Assembly: GCF_004359215.1 (NCBI RefSeq)
Contig: NC_090626.1
Location: 323,985 to 382,366, forward strand
Reading direction: 5' to 3'
Length of the DNA stretch: 58,382 bases
Source: Bremia lactucae
Lineage: Eukaryota; Oomycota; Peronosporomycetes; Peronosporales; Peronosporaceae
A program made the position numbers and the translations under genes. The notes beneath the pieces were generated by a model. It did no database searches. It was not told the DNA's origin and saw nothing but the letters and a program-made list of their open reading frames with translations. Shown here piece by piece: positions 1-10,742 of the stretch (position 1 is the first letter of the stretch; every line of letters starts with the position of its first letter).

Positions 1-497
1 CGCCGTTTCAACGGATGACGTATACCGAGGCGGTTGCGTTGCTGTTGGAACCGGAACATTTGCAAGCGGGGCAATTTGCAGTAAAACCGGTATGGGGCAC
101 GGATTTTGGGTCGGAACATGAACGGTATTTGACGGAAACCGTGTATAAGAAACCAGTGGTGATTTATAATTATCCGAAAGAATTCAAGAGCTTTTATATG
201 CGGTTGAATGACGATGGGAAGACGGTGGCTGCCGCGGACGTCTTGGTACCGAACGTTGGCGAAATTATTGGTGGATCGGCGCGGGAGGAGCGTCTGGATG
301 TATTGGAAGCTCGAATCCGTGAGTCCGGGGCGAACCCCGAAGATTACAAGTGGTACGTTGACCTGCGCAAATATGGCACCATCCCCCACGCGGGGTTCGG
401 GTTGGGATTTGAGCGCCTTATTCGGTACGTCACCGGTATTGAGAACATTCGCGACGTGATCCCCTTCCCGCGCTGGCCAGGAAATGCTTCGTTTTAA
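1..497 (+). CDS. Asparaginyl-tRNA synthetase, C-terminal part (5' end outside the window)
   Basis: This class II synthetase attaches asparagine to tRNA-Asn. The reading frame is open from base 3, and the codons before the first ATG (base 15) encode the family motif RMTYTEA, so that ATG is internal and the gene starts upstream of the window. About 160 residues are visible. They carry the conserved block [14 protein letters not shown], then [16 protein letters not shown], and class II motif 3 ([10 protein letters not shown]), and end in the typical tail [15 protein letters not shown] before a TAA stop. The pattern is the bacterial/organellar AsnRS type rather than the archaeal/eukaryotic cytosolic type. 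A mitochondrial or dual-targeted role is therefore possible, but the N-terminus that would show it is missing. Confidence 0.97.
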   Translation, partial: PFQRMTYTEAVALLLEPEHLQAGQFAVKPVWGTDFGSEHERYLTETVYKKPVVIYNYPKEFKSFYMRLNDDGKTVAAADVLVPNVGEIIGGSAREERLDVLEARIRESGANPEDYKWYVDLRKYGTIPHAGFGLGFERLIRYVTGIENIRDVIPFPRWPGNASF

Positions 498-888
498 GCA
501 AATGAATGATGAGAAGGGGTCGGGTGAAGCTTTTGGTTCTTTGAGTATTGGTAGCTGATTATGCTGTTGCTTTTATGGGAAATCTTTTACCTATTGTGGG
601 TGGCAAAAAAAGAGTAATGCAATTCTTTATTTACGTCTTCATGCTCTTAACAGCTCCATATTCGTAGTGCTTTTCCTATGCGGTCTTTCAAGGTTCGTAG
701 CTGACTTTACTTACTCGAAGTCCTTCTTTATAAGAATACTTTTGAGCATAAAGCCGTTGGTCAATATTCTCGATACTGATACCGTCGTGGCACTCAAATT
801 ACTCGTACTTAGTCAAATAGAAATACCGATGCCGAATGTAGCCAATTCGGTCTTTCGCAGCAAAAGTGAGGCCACAAGCGCGAGGAAT
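498..888. other. Intergenic region between AsnRS and CKS1
   Basis: No gene seen. The open frame running into the CKS1 first exon from base 667 has no homology upstream of 889. A CCAAT pentamer at 842-846 lies about 40 bases before the CKS1 start codon. Confidence 0.5.
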
Positions 889-1348
889 ATGACGCCCGAC
901 TTGTCGTCGCGCATCGAGTATTCCGAGAAGTATGTGGACGACACACACGAGTACAGGTGCGAAGGGAATGATGCTCAGTTGCATCAATCGATTTTGCAAC
1001 CTTACTGCTGCAATTAATTGGTTCTGATTGTGCCGATGGCAGACACGTGATTTTGCCGAAAGAGATGCAACGTAGTCTACCCGACCGTCTACTAACGGAG
1101 ACCGAATGGCGGCAATTGGGCGTGCAACAGAGCCGCGGGTGGGTGCATTACGCGATTCATAAGTACGTGCATCTCAACGGTGAAAATATGGATTTGTGCA
1201 GGTGCTGACCTTTTTGTATAAATACTCAAGGCCCGAGCCGCATATTTTATTATTTCGACGTCCGTTAGGTACGGATCCAACGACGGGCCGTGTAAATCTA
1301 GAGATGGAAAAGCAAGCCAAGGAGAAATATGCCAACGAATTCAATTGA
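889..1348 (+). CDS. CKS1: Cyclin-dependent kinase regulatory subunit (CKS1 family), three exons
   Basis: CKS proteins bind cyclin-dependent kinases and help them recognise phosphorylated substrates. Exons by eye: 889..956, 1043..1162 and 1231..1348, with GT-AG introns of 86 and 68 bp. Joined they give 101 residues with no internal stop. The product shows the family motifs in order: [11 protein letters not shown] near the N-terminus, HVILPKEM after the first intron, [19 protein letters not shown] in the middle, then the hinge HKPEPH (residues 62-67) followed by ILLFRRPLG. The start is the first ATG in frame and sits nine residues before the conserved core, the usual distance. A CCAAT box lies about 40 bases upstream. 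The gene is short and split, so a plain ORF scan would miss it. Confidence 0.95.
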
Positions 1349-2263
1349 GCGCAATATAATCTTAAGGCTGTCTCCTTCTCGTGGCCTCGCTGCTGCCGTC
1401 AGAAATGAGCGATTCATACGATACTTTTCAGCTGGTTACACTTAATCCACTAATATTCGATAATTGTTGGTGCCTTTTATGAGAAAAAAAGAAATTGGCG
1501 GTTTTCCATCCTTTATCTGCGGTTTTGCATGTAAAATTCTTTTTAAAGGAAACCTATTGCACGATAAAGAAACTTACAGCTTCTACGGAATCCTCCTCCT
1601 TCCAACGTGATATAACGTGTCGAATTCCACGTCGATGCTTGGCAGTGAAACCTCGTGCGTGTATCTGCTGCTTCGATGTAACGTGCTACATTGTGAACAC
1701 CCTAGTTCAAGTCAAGGGCTTTATATTTCCCAATCTATACGTTAAAAAAAATATCGAATAAAACCAAATCGATGTAAATTTAGTGTGCGCACTTGATCTC
1801 GAGTAGTCGTTTAACATTTTTTAATTCGAAGGTCGGATGTCGACGCCCCGCCGTCATTTTCTGACTAGCGATACGTAACAAGTGGTTTCCTGTAAAAAAA
1901 ATCAGCAGTTTATTGTCGAACATTCGATCTCACGATTGTAAACTCGTCCGTTCCTTTCATTAAACTAAACCAATCGAATCTCATGGACGTTTAGACTGCG
2001 CTCTTTAAAAACGGTTGAGCACGTTGATTGCGATTGGGACAGCACGTTCTCGACGTGAAGTTTGCCCCGTTTGCGCCACGTCGTTTCAGGTTGAAATGGG
2101 GCAATATTATTGTGGAAAATCTGGGTCTTGAACCCCGACCCCTGCGGCAGTGACCCATTTGTGCGTTGCATTTTTTTTTAAATATAATCATTCTTGTATT
2201 TGCCTTCGTGTTGCCCCTCGGGTTTGCCGTTTTTTGCCACGTTGCTATATTTTTTGGGCATTC
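1349..2263. other. Intergenic region before the mitochondrial carrier
   Basis: No gene recognised. The stretch is AT-rich with several short A/T runs. The 5' flank of the carrier contains a pyrimidine-rich tract around 2155-2185 that could be part of its promoter, but no clear core element was identified. Confidence 0.4.
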
Positions 2264-3253
2264 ATGCCAACTCCGAAGATGCACCACCCGCACGACGGTC
2301 TCTTAGCCACTAGTGCGCTGAAAGATGCCATGGGCGCCGAGATGAAGAACCGCCACGTGCCTGTATACGTCAAAATGATGGCAGGCATGGCTGGTGGCGT
2401 CGCGGAAGCGTGCATCTTGCAGCCTCTCGACGTAACAAAGACACGGCTTCAGCTCGACCGGACGGGCCAGTATAAGGGTATGTTTCATTGTGGGTCACAT
2501 ATTTACAAGACCGAAGGTGGCATGGCGCTGTACAAAGGGCTGTCACCTTTTGTGACTAATATGGTGCTTAAGTACGCCCTTCGATTTGGGTCTTTTGCGT
2601 GGTTTAAAGAACAAATTGCCGGTGGCAAAGAAAATCCCATAACCCCTCGAATTAATTTCACGGCGGGATTATTGGCCGGATGTATTGAATCCATAATTAT
2701 TGTCACGCCCTTTGAAGTGATTAAAACCCGCATGCAACAAGAAGTTGGCATTGGACGTTTTCGTGGCCCGGTGGATTGTACACGACACATTATACGCCAC
2801 GAAGGCGTCCAAGCGCTCTGGAAGGGCAATGTGCCAACCATGGCCCGGCAAGGGAGTAACCAGGCATTTAATTTTATGGCTTTTGCGTGGCTAAACCACC
2901 ATGTGTGGGATAAACAGGACGGCGATGGCAAACGGTTGCCAACGTATGCAACTGTGGCTAACGGTTTAATTGCAGGGTCACTTGGACCCATGTGCAACAC
3001 GCCCATGGACGTACTTAAGACGCGCTTAATGGCCCAGGAGACGGTGAAAGGCCAAGAGCTCAAGTACAAGGGCTTTGTGGATGCGCTGAAAGTCATTGCG
3101 CGCGAAGAAGGCGTCGGGGCTTTATGGAAGGGCCTTCTTCCACGTCTCACGAGGATGGCACCAGGCCAAGCAATCACGTGGTCCGTGGTGATGCACGTGA
3201 CGGCACTGTTTGAAAACCAAGATTTGGACTTGGAGCAAAAGATTCCACTATAG
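2264..3253 (+). CDS. Mitochondrial carrier, succinate/fumarate (Sfc1/ACR1) type
   Basis: A 329-residue inner-membrane transporter of the SLC25 family. Three tandem repeats carry the carrier signature: PLDVTK at residues 54-59, PFEVIK at 149-154 and PMDVLK at 247-252. Each is followed by an EG..ALWKG or EG..ALYKG motif. The second and third repeats resemble yeast Sfc1 in family-specific stretches (MARQGSNQAFNF; LIAGSLGP; RLTRMAPGQAITW), so exchange of succinate for fumarate across the inner membrane is the best guess. The substrate is inferred from similarity only. The frame is open upstream to a GTG at 2150, but 2264 is the first ATG and gives a normal-length carrier. The gene is intronless and convergent with the next gene (about 130 bp between stops). 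Confidence 0.93.
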   Translation: MPTPKMHHPHDGLLATSALKDAMGAEMKNRHVPVYVKMMAGMAGGVAEACILQPLDVTKTRLQLDRTGQYKGMFHCGSHIYKTEGGMALYKGLSPFVTNMVLKYALRFGSFAWFKEQIAGGKENPITPRINFTAGLLAGCIESIIIVTPFEVIKTRMQQEVGIGRFRGPVDCTRHIIRHEGVQALWKGNVPTMARQGSNQAFNFMAFAWLNHHVWDKQDGDGKRLPTYATVANGLIAGSLGPMCNTPMDVLKTRLMAQETVKGQELKYKGFVDALKVIAREEGVGALWKGLLPRLTRMAPGQAITWSVVMHVTALFENQDLDLEQKIPL

Positions 3254-3386
3254 AGGAAGGTGCTTAGAAAAAACAAAGTGGGTGAATAACTCTACATATA
3301 TATATATATCTTGATTCTTGGGTGTCGTTGTTCAAAAAACCCACAATTAATGTTACACTAGAAACGTTTCGAAATGATTACAACAC
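3254..3386. other. Convergent 3' ends with an (AT)n tract
   Basis: This short spacer lies between two convergent stop codons. It contains a short TA dinucleotide run at about 3294-3310, probably 3' UTR sequence of both genes. Confidence 0.5.
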
Positions 3387-4535
3387 TCATCGACTTGTGG
3401 CGCGTACTCGAACACTGTCAAGAGGTAATCGTTGAGTAGGTGGAAAATCCTGTCGAATTTTCTCTTCAATTGCTGCTTCAGAGAATCCCACGGCGCGGTA
3501 CTTGGCAATGGCATTTAATAATTGATCCAACTGGCGACTCGTGCTAGAGAGTCGAGGAGGTAAGCCAAACCTCTCTTTACTCGACACAAGTGACTCACGA
3601 CGTGGTGCCATGCCTTCACTGCGTGTAAATAATTGCGTGAGTGAAGGCGTCGGCGTGCGCATCATCATTAAATACGGTCTCGCCACTTCATTTGCAATTG
3701 CGTCGTCCTCGTCACTCTCGTCACTCTCGTACTCGGGATCGTATTCATCATAATAGTCACTCCCAAGAGACTCGATAGAGTGTCGTAAGAAACTACTATT
3801 TTTTCGAATCGCCCCTTTCGATCCTTTTTGACTCAATAAATAGCCACTCTGTGTGTTTTCACTCACTGTCCCACCTCCCAATCGATGCCACGGTGCGCCA
3901 TGGTGACAACACTCACAAATGCCTCCCGACGTGGCCGGTTCTTCCTTCTCGGAGACACTCGATTTCATTCGATACGAAGTGCACCCACAAGGTCCTTCCG
4001 TCGAGTCGCGACCAAAGACACACGTGCCGCGTCGACAAGTGCCATTGCGAACTCGTTGCGCGCGTCGTTCGAGTTCTTCCCACAGTAGGGTCCGTGCAGG
4101 CACGGGTTTCGACGGGACTAACCCCGCGGCTCGTTTTGCGGCATATTCTTTCGCAATGTCAAGCAAAACACGCTCGGCAGTGTGAATTCGTCGTGCGTGG
4201 TCGTCCAAGAGGGAATGATTGAGTGGGTCACTGGCACTTTTCGAAATTTCTACTTCTTCGGTGGTCGGATTCAGTATTAACGAGGGAACTTCCCTCTTTT
4301 CACTGACATTCGACATTCGAGGCCAATGCGAGTCAGTCATTGAAACGGTCGTGCCACACTCGCTCGTCACGCCTTCACTTGGGGAACAACGTTTGGGTTT
4401 CGAAGCACTCGTGCCGGCCACGACCGGGGACGTGGGCGACATGACGTGGTACGGCACGGGAGACTGTGGCCGACGTTTGAATCGACTCGATAAGGACCTT
4501 GGGTGCTTTCTCGAGGTAGGCAAGTGATTGCCCAT
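3387..4535 (-). CDS. Uncharacterised protein with a Cys/His cluster and an acidic stretch
   Basis: A single 382-residue open frame starting at an ATG. I do not recognise the family. The N-terminal 100 residues are rich in Ser, Pro, Arg and Thr and look disordered. Residues 110-165 look helical and charged (DDHARRIHTAERVLLDIAKE and LLWEELERRAQRVRNG). A cluster of cysteines follows at about 167, 172, 183, 185, 207, 209 and 210, with histidines at 211, 212 and 217, which could bind zinc. Residues 260-278 are strongly acidic (Asp/Glu with Ser and Tyr). The last 45 residues predict another helix. Sustained length, an ATG start and sensible domain order argue for a real gene. A nuclear or regulatory role is only a guess. 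Confidence 0.75.
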   Translation of the reverse strand: MGNHLPTSRKHPRSLSSRFKRRPQSPVPYHVMSPTSPVVAGTSASKPKRCSPSEGVTSECGTTVSMTDSHWPRMSNVSEKREVPSLILNPTTEEVEISKSASDPLNHSLLDDHARRIHTAERVLLDIAKEYAAKRAAGLVPSKPVPARTLLWEELERRAQRVRNGTCRRGTCVFGRDSTEGPCGCTSYRMKSSVSEKEEPATSGGICECCHHGAPWHRLGGGTVSENTQSGYLLSQKGSKGAIRKNSSFLRHSIESLGSDYYDEYDPEYESDESDEDDAIANEVARPYLMMMRTPTPSLTQLFTRSEGMAPRRESLVSSKERFGLPPRLSSTSRQLDQLLNAIAKYRAVGFSEAAIEEKIRQDFPPTQRLPLDSVRVRATSR

Positions 4536-4765
4536 GAAAAAAGGACGCGCGAGAAACGAAATGGGTTCAATACACCGGTAATTTACGGCGCGTGCGGTGG
4601 GCGTCGTAAACTCGAAAGTGGCTAAAAGGGTATTTTGCGGGTGTCAGTCAGTTACTATGTCGGAGACTCTCAGTCTTTGTCGGCGGTTGCCGCGAGGTGA
4701 AACCGCGATGAAAGGCTCGACAGACGGGACGGAGAGTGTGGGGGACGCCACCAAGACGCCACGAA

Positions 4766-4936
4766 ATGACACCTTGGAATAGTGCCCTATCCAAAGGATT
4801 GCAAATCATAAAAAGCGCGGTCTTGGGACGAATTACCTCGTTTGAACGACTTTTGGACCCTATGGAGTTGCCTGTTCTTTTTACAAAGCAACGACAGCGT
4901 CGAATTGGCGCGGCCATGGTTTTCACTGTTTCATGA
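4766..4936 (+). CDS. Possible small protein of 56 residues, function unknown
   Basis: A short ATG-initiated frame divergent from the preceding minus-strand gene (230 bp apart). The product begins MTPWNSALSKGLQ, has a middle part rich in Leu and Arg (FERLLDPMELPVLF), and ends in a basic then hydrophobic tail (KQRQRRIGAAMVFTV). The composition looks protein-like and could suit a small mitochondrial or membrane-associated protein. I cannot match it to a family. An intron after the last codons is possible. It could equally be a chance frame. Confidence 0.3.
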   Translation: MTPWNSALSKGLQIIKSAVLGRITSFERLLDPMELPVLFTKQRQRRIGAAMVFTVS

Positions 4937-7679
4937 TGGCATTACGTGTGGCCCACGGCCAATTGTTTAGGATAAGTTTCTAATGGCCCTTACTAGGCCA
5001 AAAAGGACGTAATGAAAAAGTGATAGTGTCCTTGAGCACACTACAATAAACAGGCAACAATAACCTACTTAGGCCGTGTGTGCATGTGGCAATAAACACA
5101 CAAGTCATGCCCATTTCTAAAAGACCATTTTAGACGCATATCGAGTGTCGTAAAAATCCCATGTAGAGAGAGAGGATTAAAATTAAAATTGATAACAAAA
5201 ACATTTAGACAAGTCTCTCTTTTGCATTGAATTTTAGTCAATGCGGTAGTTTCTTGGCATCGACAGCACGTCTCGAGACAATCACTCGTGTTAAACATTG
5301 CAACAATGACGACAGTCGGCTCCATGGCGCCTGTCCGTCTGCTTATGTGATACTTCCACCACTTCAACAAGCCGGTCCACGCAACCACTTTCAACAAGCC
5401 GGTCCACGGTTCTGGAAAAGCATTTCGGGCCGTGGCCACACCCGTGAGACGATAGAACCAAATGCGATGGCGTGCCTCGAACGGTATCCCGTTTTGGATC
5501 CAAAGTTTGTCGCACATGGCGCAAATTCGGCAAATTTTGCAAATTTTGCCGATTCGTTCGTTTACAACGAGGCCGTGAGTGATTGTATTACAGAAGGTTT
5601 TTACTACGAAATTGTAGTAAAATAAAGTCGGCAAGAGATCCGAGTCCTTGTGGTACAAACACGTGTGAGATATAAATCACTACACTCCACTGATTTCGGC
5701 GTGGCGATCTATATACGAAGGCACAAATGCTTGGTTCAGAACACGACACGGTAGTTTAGAGCATACGCTATGACGACGAGTAAAAAGAGATTAAATACGT
5801 CCTGGATTTTTTTCAAGCAAAGGCTAAAAATCAGAAACAGAAGTAGTCATCTCTCCCACTGCTGTGGCATTTCCATCGCAAAAACTTGCAGCTGCAACAT
5901 GTAGTGCTTTCGACACCTTTTTTGATATAACGACCGTATCATATTGCGGCACATTTTCTTGCAAATAGGCAAGTGCAAATTTGAGCACGCCCACGTAGGA
6001 TCAAAAATGTTGCACCTCTTCTTTTCTCGTCTACCAGAGCCCCAATAACCAACATATTCAATCCTTTTAAACGAGGGTCGTACGATTTGTAACATTAGAC
6101 GCGCGATTTGTAGATAATTTGCTGAAGCTTGACTTCGTATCGTTACTTAATTTTGAATGTGTTACGGGGCTAAAAGAGCAACTTCGCGTTGGTAATGAGA
6201 CTGCACGTAAGTCCTGTGAAAGCTTTTAGTACAGATTCGATACTGAAAAATTCTTTGATATCGATTGCCGATTTTTAAATCGAAATTGCAACTAGTAGTC
6301 AAAATAAGCACCTGGGTAAGCTCACTCAGGTGCTCCTCCTGTTGATACTAGGCAACTCGCGAGAGAGTTGCAGCAATCTTATTTTTCATATTCTGAATAC
6401 CTCCGTTGCTAATAAAAAACGACCAGTTTTTCTTAGGCGCATGTAGCACAGTATATTTTTCTCATCCGATTTTTCTATTTTTTTATTAAAGATCCGGCGG
6501 CATCATCTTCTGATTGCTAGCAATACTGCAATCCAAGCTCTACTTGTATTCACTATTAATTTTATTGAATTAAGCAATCAATTTTATAATTTCTTAAAAC
6601 GTTCTCGATATGGTACTCTTGCTCTTACTCAGGCCTTTATTTGTGTGTCACCTATAGGGTAGTCGGATACGGCTGTGGATAATCGGAAGCATAGGGTGCG
6701 ACACCCGCCCCTATTGCATTCGTACAACGTTGAACGTGACTTAGAGCCACCACTTTCGTACGAATTATAGAAGAGTGCATAGGGAAAATTACAAAAAATA
6801 AGAAGCAGTTGCTTTTGCAAGTGGTCAGGTGAATGTTACTTAAATTATTTAGATTGATATGCTATGAAAAAATACATAATTGAACTGCAGACTTTTACGT
6901 GACTTTGCCTTGTTTGCCGTAAAATTAGATATATTTGTGGCTCGTTCATATAGTAAAATATTTTGGACGGGCTTAGATATTCGAGCTTACTGAAACGGGG
7001 TGACCTTTACATAAATAGTATTTCCTTTAAAAGAATAAATATTATCTCATAAAGAGAATATAAAAAAGATGCATAAAATTATTGTCATCTGATTTAGGGT
7101 ATTGATATCCCAACAACTAAAAATGATATTGCCACAACGATTCTCTAAAATCTTCTTTATTTATATTAAAATAAACCGCTTCTACTTAAAATGTTTCTCC
7201 CACAACTTTTATAGAATATTTCTTAATGTGCAAACTTAACTGTTATTCTCAGAACTTATGTAAAGGTATTACAGTCTAACCTCTTTCAAATGAATTATTC
7301 CGTGGACAACAAAAATATCAAGTATCGTAGGATATCAGATACATGGTATGCTTCTCATAGTTGATAATTCATCGAGCAAAAGAGGTGCGCACTCTGATAG
7401 GATGGAAACGCCATGCGCCGCAAAATCAAAACAAGCGTGAAACTGCTCTTCTTCCTTCCGACTCAAAGCACAACAAGAATAAAATCTTAATACTCCACCC
7501 CCCCCAGAAAGATGATTTTAAATCAATTTAGCTCTCGAAACCTCACGACAAAAAAACTTTAAATCTACCAAAAACATGATGAGATGCCACGCTTGCGTTA
7601 AGCTGCTCTTTGCGCTTGGGCAAAGCAATAATTTAACCTGCCAAAGCCTCCTACTTAAAGCACAATAATCCTTTTATGA
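4937..7679. other. Gene-poor AT-rich region
   Basis: No gene could be supported. Open frames on both strands at 5065-5658 start at non-ATG codons and match nothing I know. Local structure includes a direct repeat of 19 bases at about 5370-5410, a short AAATTTTGC-type repeat at 5521-5550 and two hairpins at 6307-6371 (listed separately). A stretch near 6655-6730 resembles 29990-30060 loosely, so part of this region may be old repeat sequence. Confidence 0.4.
6307..6371. other. Two adjacent perfect or near-perfect hairpins
   Basis: The first has arms AGCACCTG (6307-6314) and CAGGTGCT (6327-6334), and further GT/AC pairs extend it. The second has arms GCAACTC (6352-6358) and GAGTTGC (6365-6371) with a six-base loop. 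A T-rich run follows within 20 bases. This could be a structured RNA or part of a decayed transposon terminus. Nothing else identifies it. Confidence 0.35.
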
Positions 7680-8103
7680 AAAAGCGATAAGAATGTGAAG
7701 CTATGCATTCAACCAGCCTCGAGGCAAAGGTAGATTGTTTTTCGGAAATCTTCTTGTTTACACAAATATCTGCTAATACTGCATATGAACTTTGTAGCGC
7801 GCTCGCACTGCCAAACACCTAAACTAGATCAAGTGGAATCTGCAATGCATAGCCCGGCGTGTCTGTATCACAACAGAGCTTGTCAAGTCAAAAGCTGCAA
7901 GGTTCGCAGAACACCTTAATAGTGTAAACGCGCCATCCTTCTCAAATGAATGAATTGAGGAGCTCAAGTCTCGCCATGGCTTCAAGGCTTTCAAGTCGCA
8001 CGGCATGAGCGGATCTGCTGACATGGATTCGATCGAAGAAATGCTATCAGCTCTGAAATAAGCAATAAAAATACGAGCTACGCGACATTTGTAATATGAA
8101 TGA
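7680..8103 (+). pseudogene. pogo/CENP-B-like transposase, N-terminal half (broken)
   Basis: Translation from about 7828 resembles the second DNA-binding helix-turn-helix of CENP-B/Tigger-type transposases: LVKSKAARFAEHLN, an in-frame stop, then ELKSRHGFKAFKSHG. A frameshift at about 8055-8070 leads into YELRDICNMNE, the start of the DDE domain (normally YNMDE). The frame is cut at 8103 by the copia element at 8104-13424 and resumes at 13425. The first catalytic Asp reads as Asn here (NMNE). The 5' limit is uncertain because sequence upstream of 7828 is too decayed to read. Confidence 0.8.
8099..8103. repeat. Target-site duplication AATGA, left copy
   Basis: AATGA directly before the left LTR is repeated at 13425-13429 directly after the right LTR. 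Both copies fit the interrupted transposase reading frame (N-M-N-E). Confidence 0.85.
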
Positions 8104-8301
8104 TATAAGCCTCTTGTGTAAACAACCCAGCCTCTTTTTATGAGCGTATATATGAAACTGGTACTAATTTTTTATATGTATTTCCTTACCTCATTACATC
8201 GTGTTCATTTCAACCACAGCGCGGTCGTTTCACTGATGCAGTAGCCGCGAACAGTCGCCCATCACCGAAAATCTTCCACTGTCATGGAAGCCACATCAAC
8301 C
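8104..8301 (-). repeat. 3' LTR of the degenerate copia element
   Basis: It aligns along its whole length with 13227-13424 (shared blocks include CAACAACCCA-like, GCGGTCGTTTCA and CGAACAGTCGCCCATCACCG) but with many substitutions. A purine-rich tract precedes it on the minus strand at about 8302-8313. Confidence 0.88.
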
Positions 8302-8384
8302 CCATCTTCCAACACTACATCTCGGCCGTCTTGTGGTTAACGCAGGTTCACAAGAGCGCGCAGACTTTGCGAACTCAGCGTCTT

Positions 8385-8690
8385 TGTCAACACATCAGCA
8401 ACCATCTTGTCCGAAGGTACGTATTGTGAGGCTATCAATCCACGTATCGCTTGATCACACATAAACTTGACCCTTATGTCAATGTGTTTTTCTTTTGTAG
8501 GTGATCACTCCCCCTCCAAGTTCTTCGTGGCAGCCTGGTTGTCAGCCATCATTGGCATGGGAATCAAGATTGCGAGGCCCAGCTCCTGCAGCAATTCCCG
8601 GACGCCAAGTAGCTCATGAGTCGCGTCTGACTCGACGACAAATTCTGCTTCCTTTGTCGACAATCAAACGCCACCTTGTTTCTTGCAAGT
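8385..8690 (-). pseudogene. copia RNase H domain, decayed
   Basis: Minus-strand translation shows STKEAEFV, ADNQAATKNL, KHIDIRVKFMCDQ and KMVADVLTKTL, the typical copia RNase H series, with an in-frame stop after the ATKNLEGE segment. An AT-rich insertion of about 60 bp follows upstream at 8700-8760. Confidence 0.88.
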
Positions 8691-10448
8691 CCAGGTTAGC
8701 TTTAATTATTTTTTTATTTAAATTAAATAAAAAATTTATTTTACATTGTGATTCCACCTGTCAACGACTTACGATCGGGTTTGCCTGCTGCAAAATCAGC
8801 GTCGCTATATGATGACAGTCTCAAGGAACTTACATCAGGATGATCGATGGACATGTGCATCATGAGCGCTTGAATTCCTTTTAGGTAACGTAGGATGCGT
8901 TTCGTCAAATTTCATCGCGAACAGTTGGCTGATGTGTTTGTCTTGTTGCTTTACGAACAGAGAAAGCAACATCTGGCCGTGCCACCCGTAGCAGACTGCG
9001 CACAAGAGACTGGAAACTCTTCACAGTTGGATGATCTTCACTTGCGTGTACCGGTAGCAGATCTTCATGTGCAAGAGACAAGTCGTAGCAATCGTCATTA
9101 ATTGGTGCGCGTATCCCTTAAATCAATTCCATATTTTAACTTACAAATATCTCGTTAATTGCTTCTTGTTGATCCAAAATGTCCGCCATTCTCATCGTTA
9201 CAATGCGCATTACGAGAAATTTGCTGACGCGTCCAAGCTGCTTGATCGACAGAGATGAAAGACTTGGAAAAACTCTTCAATCAGATCAGCACGAGTCGAT
9301 ATTACTAAAAAACATCGACGTATACACCAACACGTATTATGTCTCCATCGATTACTTTGTGGTAAAGACACATATCAGTAATGCATCGCGAAAACCAGCT
9401 TCACTGAGCTTGTCTTGAAGCAGCTGGCTCTACACACGCTCAACCTGCTTTAAGCCATACAAAGTCTTCTTCAACTTTAGCACAAGCTCGTCGCAAGTCT
9501 TGGCTTCAAATTGTTAAAGCTCTTCATCCGTGAAAACCATTCCGCCTGGTACACGCAGGTATATGTCCAATTTGCTTTCCTTGTCAGCTCGCGCGTAGCC
9601 ATTTGGCTCATCGCCATGATGAGCAGGAACTTTTCAAATAACCGTTTGAGCCAAAATGATTATTTTTACTGTCGCCATATCCATGACTGCAGTGAATGCT
9701 AAGAAAAAATCAACTGCGAAATTTTGCTCGTTTCAACAAGCAACAAGTCGGGCCTTAAAAAGCTCAATGTTAACTTGTACGTCAGTCTTTGTCTTGAATA
9801 CCCACGTACTCTGCAGGGCATTTATGTCTCTAGGACATTAATTGAAACAGATTTTACTTCATTTCCAAAATGAAATCAAAAACGCCAAGCCGATTAATGC
9901 AGACAGCTTTTCGTCCATAACTTTAACCCATTCATCCGACTATTTGCTTCTCATAGCCTCGCCACAATTCAATGGATCACGTTTAGTGATGTGATTCACT
10001 TCCGTCGTTATGAACTCCTTCTGATGATCATCATCCAGCGAATCCCTTGCTTTACTAAGAATAAGAAAATTTATTGGTCTTGAAAGTGCAAGCGTGTTTC
10101 ATACCGCGATCTCCGCCAGGCCTTGTTCTTCTTCTTCTTCTGAGTCTTGTTACGAGTAGTTTTTCAAGCGACAATCTCTGAAGAAGCACACGTTGCTTCA
10201 TCTCCTTCAAACGTCACCATGTCACCAATTTCGACTTTAATTCCACGCTGAATATGTTAACTCTGTGCATCAGTCAGTGTTTCTATATTTTTGACATGCT
10301 GAGTCTCTCTCTTGCTAAAAAACAAACAAACACACTATATTATTTCACCTCGTCACTCTTACCAACGATCACTCCGATCGTGCTCGTTGCTGAAGAGAAT
10401 TCTTGCGTGGGACCCTGTAAACTGTGCATATCGTTGCCACCATAGAGC

Positions 10449-10742
10449 TTAAATCAGGAGCTTTCTTCGTCGGCACTTCGATATGCGATGCCCTATTTTG
10501 CTTTGAGCGGCTCGGACTCCATTTTGGTGTGAATGCAGCGTACTCCAGGTATCTCCCCAGATATACAAAGGTAGTTCGCTGGAAAATATCACGCACCTGG
10601 CCCTATTTAAGATCGTCATGTAAATGCGCTCTTCCTTTCCGTTTGAAGCTTGATTTCTAGCTTCAGACACTTGACGCGCGACCCAAGCTTTCTTGCAAAA
10701 TAAATCAACGTTCTGATATTGACCGCCTCCATCATTACGCAT
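10449..10742 (-). pseudogene. copia integrase core fragment
   Basis: RNDGGGQYQN corresponds to the (R)xDNGGEY motif of the integrase core. It is followed by QVSEARNQASNGKEERIYMTILNRAR, which matches the catalytic-Glu region (normally NGxAER). The remaining integrase sequence is too decayed to follow. Confidence 0.8.

Noticed and set aside
667..1017. Open frame of 116 codons as a gene by itself
   Set aside because: Only its end (889-956) is coding; it is the first exon of CKS1. The upstream part and the read-through into the intron have no homology.
2503..3276. Long minus-strand open frame opposite the mitochondrial carrier
   Set aside because: It is the complement of a clear SLC25 gene; composition and absence of motifs mark it as a shadow frame.
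4648..4926. Minus-strand frame of 92 codons with a basic, mitochondrial-presequence-like start
   Set aside because: It overlaps the more protein-like plus-strand frame at 4766-4936 and lies in the probable divergent promoter; no homology.
5065..5658. Minus-strand frame of 197 codons with many Cys
   Set aside because: It starts at a non-ATG codon, overlaps an equally long plus-strand frame, includes a short direct repeat and matches no family I know.
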